A DNA stretch of 6,870 nucleotides, from assembly GCA_015485375.1 (NCBI GenBank), contig WFTU01000150.1:1-6870 (forward strand), read 5' to 3'. The notes below the pieces were generated by a model, which was given only the letters and a program-made list of their open reading frames with translations, searched no databases and was not told the DNA's origin. The DNA is from Paracoccaceae bacterium. GTDB taxonomy: Bacteria > Pseudomonadota > Alphaproteobacteria > Rhodobacterales > Rhodobacteraceae. Below, one piece after another: positions 6,509 to 6,870 of the stretch. Positions within the stretch are counted from its first letter, which is position 1. Every line of letters begins with the position of its first letter. Both the position numbers and the translations under genes were made by a program.

Positions 6509-6870
6509 GGGCTTGCTTGCGGAAACGAAGATTCTGCTGATTTATACTCGCCCAAAACCCCGCGCTTAATTTTTTCAATTTCCCCTATCATTTTACGTAT
6601 CAGCATACGGTGGTCAGAAATTTTTGTTAGAAGCTCGTCTCGGAGCATCCGTTTCTTTCCCGAAAACATTCCGAACTTCAGATCGTGAGCGCGATTAAAC
6701 AATTGGTCCAGCAGATCTAGCTGTTCTTCGACGTCAAGAATAAGATTGTCATAGCTTTCGCTAGTTAGGTTGTATCGTTTTGTTAGCGTGTTAAATTTGG
6801 AAGCGCTAGGGCCGCGCCCTCCTTCAAAACTTTCGGTGTATTTGTTCCATTTCTTGGTTACTGCATTCAC
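6505..6870 (-). CDS. Unrecognised helical hydrophilic protein, AT-rich accessory gene (may be 5' truncated)
   Basis: Not recognised. Up to 121 residues are visible on the - strand, convergent with sufS. The first visible codon is GTG at the very window edge (6870-6868), so the start may be that GTG or lie outside; the next internal Met is only at residue 68. The product is soluble and charged: a basic N-terminal region (KKWNKYTESF, 6-15), then long helix-forming stretches with heptad-like leucine/isoleucine spacing (about 40-66 and 73-103, for example VEEQLDLLDQLFNR and LIRKMIGEIEKIKRG), suggesting a coiled coil or helical hairpin. It has no cysteine and no membrane segment. Sampled GC is about 37-38%, far below the suf genes, pointing to recent transfer. 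Its stop TAG lies inside the right REP-like unit. A plus-strand frame over 6425-6688 is judged a shadow because its composition is not protein-like. Confidence 0.6.
   Translation of the reverse strand: MNAVTKKWNKYTESFEGGRGPSASKFNTLTKRYNLTSESYDNLILDVEEQLDLLDQLFNRAHDLKFGMFSGKKRMLRDELLTKISDHRMLIRKMIGEIEKIKRGVLGEYKSAESSFPQASP

Larger units (their letters stand above)
6415..6509. repeat. REP/BIME-like element: two inverted GTAG-palindrome units around a 43-base spacer
   Basis: The 26-base arms 6415-6440 and 6484-6509 are reverse complements at 25 of 26 positions; the exception (T6435 against G6489) would still pair as U-G in RNA. Each arm is also a unit of its own: GTAG followed by GGTGCGTGG, a three-base loop and the matching CC(A)YGCACC stem. 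A GTAG-type tetranucleotide 5' of a short palindrome is the layout of REP sequences moved by RAYT (REP-associated tyrosine) transposases, and two such units in opposite orientation form a BIME. The spacer 6441-6483 shows no coding or repeat structure. The element begins 6 bases after the sufS stop and separates convergent genes, so it may also stop transcription or protect the sufS transcript end. No transposase is in the window. The structure is certain; the REP class is inference from form. Confidence 0.85.

Noticed and set aside
6425..6688. + strand frame of 87 codons downstream of sufS
   Set aside because: It starts inside the REP-like element, crosses it, and yields a Ser/Arg/Ile-rich translation; the overlapping - strand frame has a far more protein-like helical composition.

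Overview
The window carries the distal part of a SUF iron-sulfur cluster assembly operon. All its genes run on the + strand, from the 3' end of sufB through sufC, sufD and an unusual run of four small membrane-protein genes to sufS. The suf genes have high GC (about 65% in a sampled 60-base stretch of sufS). Their sequences and the insertion of Yip1-like membrane proteins between sufD and sufS suggest an alphaproteobacterium, probably of the Rhodobacteraceae/Roseobacter type. The taxonomy is inferred from recall of similar gene orders; no marker gene proves it.

Layout: sufB C-terminus (1-287); sufC ATPase (344-1099), overlapping sufD by one base (TAATG); sufD (1099-2394), whose stop abuts the next start (TAAATG); membrane protein M1 (2395-2985); a 96-base gap; M2 (3082-3756); a 151-base, relatively AT-rich gap with a perfect hairpin against the next Shine-Dalgarno; M3 (3908-4585); M4 (4603-5196), overlapping sufS by 8 bases; and the cysteine desulfurase sufS (5189-6409). 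No stretch above 300 bases lacks a gene.

SufS takes sulfur from cysteine as a persulfide. SufB and SufD form the scaffold with ATPase SufC, where the cluster is built. All catalytic motifs visible here are intact. The four membrane proteins each have about five predicted transmembrane segments and share motifs, so they look like one diverged Yip1-like family expanded in place. M2 and M3 are the closest pair, about half identical by eye over 97 aligned positions. The family has almost no cysteine, so a scaffold, tether or membrane-organising role fits better than direct cluster binding. That role is inference.

Six bases after the sufS stop lies a REP/BIME-like element (6415-6509). It consists of two inverted units, each a GTAG tetranucleotide followed by a GC-rich palindrome. 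Beyond it GC falls to about 38% and a convergent, unrecognised, helical gene occupies the - strand to the window edge, ending on a TAG inside the right-hand GTAG. The sufT and sufA genes that often follow sufS in related bacteria are not adjacent here, so this looks like a boundary between conserved operon and accessory DNA.
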